In this document: piece by piece, positions 13,126 to 15,991 of the stretch
Layout: each line of letters begins with the position of its first letter
Numbering within the stretch: position 1 is the first letter of the stretch
From: an uncultured Clostridium sp.
Lineage (GTDB): Bacteria; Bacillota; Clostridia; Lachnospirales; Lachnospiraceae
Direction: 5' to 3'
Assembly: GCA_900541315.1 (NCBI GenBank)
Contig: UQJF01000068.1
Span: 1 to 15,991 of the forward strand
Length of the DNA: 15,991 bases
Program-made: the position numbers and the translations under genes
The notes under the pieces: generated by a model
What the model was told of the DNA's origin: nothing
The model's input: only the letters and a program-made list of their open reading frames with translations
Database searches by the model: none

Positions 13126-14208
13126 TCATTCCTTACTAATTTTAGCACATATGATAAAAGGATATTGTAAATCCTTTTCTGTAAAATCTTCTTCCTGCAT
13201 ATCCTCAACGCATAATCCATATAGATACGCTGTCGCCGTTTTTACATTGCCAAATTGTTCCAGCTCAAAATGTTCCCCGTCACAGACGGTCCTGCATAAT
13301 TTCTCTATGGATTTAGGTGTAAAGCTCCAATATTCTCCCCAATTATCATTATCATATTCACATAAGGGTTTGATCCCAGGGACTGTGATCAATGCAGTCC
13401 CCCCGGCTTTTAACATTTTATATATATTTTTTATTGCGCTGCGAAGATCAAAAATATACTGCAATGTCTGTGTACATATGACACAATCCACCGAATTTTC
13501 GATCACTCCATCACCTGTCTCAAAATTGCATAGTATACTATTCTTCCCCCAGCCTTTCACATGGCTTACGATCGATCTTTCGACATTATTTCCGCCGAAT
13601 TTTTTAGTATATTGGTCATTTGCAATTTCCAGCACTGTTCCACGTATTACATTCGATTTGCTGCTCAAGAATTTTTCTATATAATAGCGGTCTACTGCTT
13701 TTCCTCTTTCGCTTCCAAATACTTTACTGACCGGCTTTGTCGACAGCGCCTGTATTTTTGCGATATCATGATTTTTATTTTTTACAGATTCCCTGACAAT
13801 TTCCTTGATATCCTCCATCGAAGATATACTCACATTTTTATATTTCTGTGATGAATATAACAGCTTTCCATTTTTTGCGGATAATATTTCCCCATTGGAA
13901 AATGCCGCTTTTTCTATCCCCTCCTGCATCGGTTCTATCATTGCCCCAAATTTTATCCGATGCTCACTGATCCCCAGGCTTTTTAGCTGACGCCACATCG
14001 ATATAAAATCAGCTGAAACACAATATATGTCATATTGCGGAAGCTCCTTTAACCTTAACGGATTATAGACAGGAATATGTAAAAATCCGTCCTCTTCCTC
14101 GCTCCCGACCGCATTATCTATAAATCCGCAAATATTATATTTTGTTTTAAACGTTATATATTTCTCTCTAAAATATTGACCTCTTCCAAATATAAATATT
14201 TTCTGCAT
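13126..14208 (-). CDS. Rossmann-module and SAM methyltransferase fusion
   Basis: This is a 360-residue protein in two parts. Residues 1-95 form a small Rossmann-like module: Ile-Phe-Ile-Phe-Gly-Arg-Gly (4-10), then Gly-Phe-Ile-Asp (28-31). Residues about 160-350 are a class I methyltransferase of a type common in glycan clusters: Val-Asp-Arg-Tyr-Tyr-Ile-Glu, then Gly-Thr-Val-Leu-Glu-Ile-Ala-Asn (190-197), Thr-Gln-Thr-Leu-Gln-Tyr-Ile-Phe (246-253), Leu-Lys-Ala-Gly-Gly, and Trp-Gly-Glu-Tyr-Trp-Ser-Phe-Thr (290-297). The glycine-rich loop of motif I is degenerate, which is usual for this subgroup. It probably methylates a sugar or glycan intermediate; the target is unknown. AGGTG precedes the ATG at 14208, 7 bases after the radical SAM gene stop, so the two are in one operon. 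Confidence 0.8.
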   Translation of the reverse strand: MQKIFIFGRGQYFREKYITFKTKYNICGFIDNAVGSEEEDGFLHIPVYNPLRLKELPQYDIYCVSADFISMWRQLKSLGISEHRIKFGAMIEPMQEGIEKAAFSNGEILSAKNGKLLYSSQKYKNVSISSMEDIKEIVRESVKNKNHDIAKIQALSTKPVSKVFGSERGKAVDRYYIEKFLSSKSNVIRGTVLEIANDQYTKKFGGNNVERSIVSHVKGWGKNSILCNFETGDGVIENSVDCVICTQTLQYIFDLRSAIKNIYKMLKAGGTALITVPGIKPLCEYDNDNWGEYWSFTPKSIEKLCRTVCDGEHFELEQFGNVKTATAYLYGLCVEDMQEEDFTEKDLQYPFIICAKISKE

Positions 14209-14215
14209 TTTTCAC

Positions 14216-15304
14216 CTAATCTTCTACAGCAAAATCTTTCATTTGTTTTTGTGATCCGCATACGGACCATTCCATGTCACACTCGATACAATGCTTGCAT
14301 AAAGGGACTTCCCTCTTCATATCATCTAACAGTTCTTTCCCATTGTTATAATCACTGATCCGATAAATGCCATCCGTAGGCAGCTTCTGATCAAAATATT
14401 CATTAAACCTGCTAATATACATCAGGGTCGGGCATCGTGCGATAAGTCCATCATTGATTGTTATACAGCCGTTCGAAATACATTTTTTAGGATATTTACT
14501 GTTTTCACTTATTGATATCGGCTTGTTGAACAGCTGCTTCCCATCGTATTCCGCAATTCTGTATCTTATACCATATTGGTTCAGGCACTTCGTAATCCTA
14601 TCGATCATCTGATGTGTTGGATAATACTCCGATACCGACACTCCAATATTATAGTCGTGGATCGCCTGCAGTACATCCTTTCCCAGTTTCGGAATCAGTA
14701 ATCCATTTGTATATATTTGAATAAATGTATTCGGAAGCTCTCTTCGGAGTTCTACAACATATTCCTTTAATTGCGGATTAAGCAATGGTTCGCCGCCCAA
14801 GATATCGATTCTGAATATATCTGAAAACATTTTTTTCAGCTGTCTTATGTCCGCCATCTTTTTTTCCAACACTGCTCCTACATCTTCAAACAATGGGGAA
14901 AAATGTGTACATCCTTTGCAATTCAAATTGCACTTATCTGAAATGTGCAGTTCAATATGAGGCATCACAACATCTCCCCAACCGCTCAGATTAAGACATT
15001 CCTTTCCAAGAAATCCAGCATTATCATACTTTATATCTTTTTGGGTTGCATCATAGAACCAGTAAATATTAGAGATTCCTGCCTGTCTTAATTTTTGGTA
15101 TATTTCCAATATGCTGTTCGTATTGAGCACAGAGATGACCACATTGCTGTCTTTCTCCACATCCTCTAATAGAACGATCGGATATCCTTCATATTCTCCC
15201 TTCTTATATGAATCGATAAAGCCCGTGATCTCTCCTTCATATTCTTTCATTTTTGCGATAATATGCAACGCTATGTTTCCAGCTCCATATATATATGTTT
15301 TCAT
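14216..15304 (-). CDS. Rossmann-module and radical SAM/SPASM-like protein
   Basis: This is a 362-residue protein. Residues 1-85 are a Rossmann-like module (Tyr-Ile-Tyr-Gly-Ala-Gly-Asn at 4-10, Gly-Phe-Ile-Asp at 28-31). Residues about 115-265 are a radical SAM core with the 4Fe-4S motif Cys125-x3-Cys129-x2-Cys132 and Gly-Gly-Glu-Pro (170-173). The C-terminus has further cysteines, including Cys336, 339, 342 and 349, suggesting an auxiliary cluster as in SPASM/twitch domains. Radical SAM enzymes with this architecture modify peptides or sugars by hydrogen abstraction; the substrate is not known. Its place between a deacetylase and a methyltransferase suggests sugar modification. The ATG at 15304 is chosen because GAGG lies 8 bases upstream; an ATG at 15322 lacks a ribosome binding site and overlaps the previous gene. 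Confidence 0.8.
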   Translation of the reverse strand: MKTYIYGAGNIALHIIAKMKEYEGEITGFIDSYKKGEYEGYPIVLLEDVEKDSNVVISVLNTNSILEIYQKLRQAGISNIYWFYDATQKDIKYDNAGFLGKECLNLSGWGDVVMPHIELHISDKCNLNCKGCTHFSPLFEDVGAVLEKKMADIRQLKKMFSDIFRIDILGGEPLLNPQLKEYVVELRRELPNTFIQIYTNGLLIPKLGKDVLQAIHDYNIGVSVSEYYPTHQMIDRITKCLNQYGIRYRIAEYDGKQLFNKPISISENSKYPKKCISNGCITINDGLIARCPTLMYISRFNEYFDQKLPTDGIYRISDYNNGKELLDDMKREVPLCKHCIECDMEWSVCGSQKQMKDFAVED

Positions 15305-15314
15305 AAGATTTTCC

Positions 15315-15946
15315 TCATTCATAGCTCATTATAATTTTTTCCAGTGATACAACATTTATATCGGTATGATCCCTTATCTCTTTTGCGATGTCCTCGTAAT
15401 GGGACATTGCGGTTACGATAATGACATCTACTTTTTTTAAGTTTTCCATATCATGATATATATGGATATTTTCTGCCTGCAAGGCTGGATTTTTATCAAC
15501 AATATACGGAATATCACAGCCTGCTTTTTTTAATTCCTCATATAACAGCTTTCCTATTGGTCCATATCCATACACAGCTGCCTTACAGTATCCATTTCCC
15601 TTCATGAAATCCGCTATACTTTTCCCCGAATTCCGGATATCAATCCATTTCAGCAGCACTCTTGTAAATTGCTTATATTTTGAAAGTTCAAATTCCGTTC
15701 CTGCCGTTATTTGTCTTTCTTCCAGTTTAACCTCTGTATAAACCTCTAAAAACTTATCTGGCTGTTCATTCTGATATCCCCTGTATTGCGCCAATATTCT
15801 CACCTGCTGTACATATGGATGGACTTTCATTTGCGAACTGTGGCACGCGACAAGTTCCTGTTTTTTTTCTATAACCGTACTAATATCCAGGTAACATGTA
15901 GCATCAGGCAGCGGCGTATGTACTTCATATTGAAACACCTTTATAT
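15315..15946 (-). CDS. PIG-L-type deacetylase with C-terminal Rossmann module, N-terminus missing
   Basis: The frame is open to the last genuine base (15946), so the N-terminus is missing. A GTG at 15938 gives 207 residues but is probably internal. Residues about 12-70 from that GTG resemble the end of PIG-L/LmbE deacetylases: Tyr-Leu-Asp-Ile-Ser then Glu-Lys-Lys, His-Ser-Ser-Gln, Ala-Gln-Tyr-Arg-Gly. The catalytic His-Pro-Asp-Asp-Glu region would lie upstream. PIG-L enzymes remove N-acetyl groups from sugars. Residues about 115-205 are a Rossmann-like module (Val-Tyr-Gly-Tyr-Gly-Pro-Ile-Gly, then Tyr-Ile-Val-Asp-Lys-Asn). The stop is 10 bases before the radical SAM start, so they share an operon. 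The PIG-L call rests on a short C-terminal match and is less sure than the Rossmann call. Confidence 0.65.
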
Positions 15947-15991
15947 CTGTCTCTTATACACATCTCCGAGCCCACGAGACGGAGCTACATC
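15947..15991. other. Illumina Nextera adapter left at contig end
   Basis: Bases 15947-15965 are the 19-base transposase mosaic end CTGTCTCTTATACACATCT. Bases 15966-15980 are the read-2 adapter tail CCGAGCCCACGAGAC. Then comes an 8-base index GGAGCTAC (15981-15988), which I recall as a Nextera XT i7 index, and ATC, the start of the P7 sequence. This order is that of an untrimmed library molecule, not genomic DNA. Confidence 0.97.

Noticed and set aside
13113..13220. Longer glycosyltransferase starting at 13220
   Set aside because: It would overlap the methyltransferase gene by 95 bases and adds a segment before the GT2 fold; the ATG at 13112 follows a usable ribosome binding site.
15947..15965. 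Transposon Tn5/IS50 mosaic end
   Set aside because: The 19-base mosaic end is followed directly by the Nextera read-2 tail, an index and the start of P7, which is library adapter rather than a transposon.

Overview
The window looks like one whole assembly contig from a Bacillota/Clostridia gut-type bacterium, most likely a Lachnospiraceae (genus not resolved). The reasons are strong AGGAGG-type ribosome binding sites, sigma-A promoters, a two-domain DUF1540 protein, the YqeC/MocA pair, a PrcB-type lipoprotein and Clostridia-style surface-polysaccharide genes. All supported genes are on the minus strand, so transcription runs from high to low coordinates. The left edge starts inside a repeat. 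The right edge (15947-15991) is Illumina Nextera adapter, not genome.

Right part (15946 to 7333): a surface-glycan operon. In transcription order it holds the C-terminal part of a PIG-L-type deacetylase fused to a Rossmann module, a radical SAM/SPASM-like protein with an N-terminal Rossmann module, a SAM methyltransferase with an N-terminal Rossmann module, a family 2 glycosyltransferase, a pentulose-5-phosphate 3-epimerase homologue, an IspD/TarI-like cytidylyltransferase, a GatD-like polyol-phosphate dehydrogenase and a large LicD-family phosphotransferase. The last four can be read as one pathway: isomerise a pentulose phosphate, reduce it to a pentitol phosphate, activate it with CTP, and transfer the phospho-pentitol to a glycan. 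The order of enzymes recalls the human ISPD/FKTN/FKRP ribitol-phosphate system. The glycosyltransferase-to-edge part is AT-rich, while the epimerase/cytidylyltransferase/dehydrogenase cassette is much more GC-rich, which suggests a mosaic locus.

Middle part (7332 to 5100): ilvE with its own sigma-A promoter; a strong hairpin that overlaps the ribosome binding site of a PrcB-domain lipoprotein gene; a 155-bp structured repeat; a 24-codon hydrophobic small ORF; and a clear intrinsic terminator.

Left part (5161 to 1): an operon with its own promoter encoding YqeC and a MocA-like nucleotidyltransferase (both linked to molybdenum hydroxylase and selenium cofactor maturation), a MATE efflux transporter and an exported glycoside-hydrolase-like protein. 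A cysteine-rich DUF1540 gene follows, with its own leader hairpin. Its stop codon lies inside a second, edge-truncated copy of the structured repeat.

No tRNA, rRNA, CRISPR array, transposase or prophage gene was seen.
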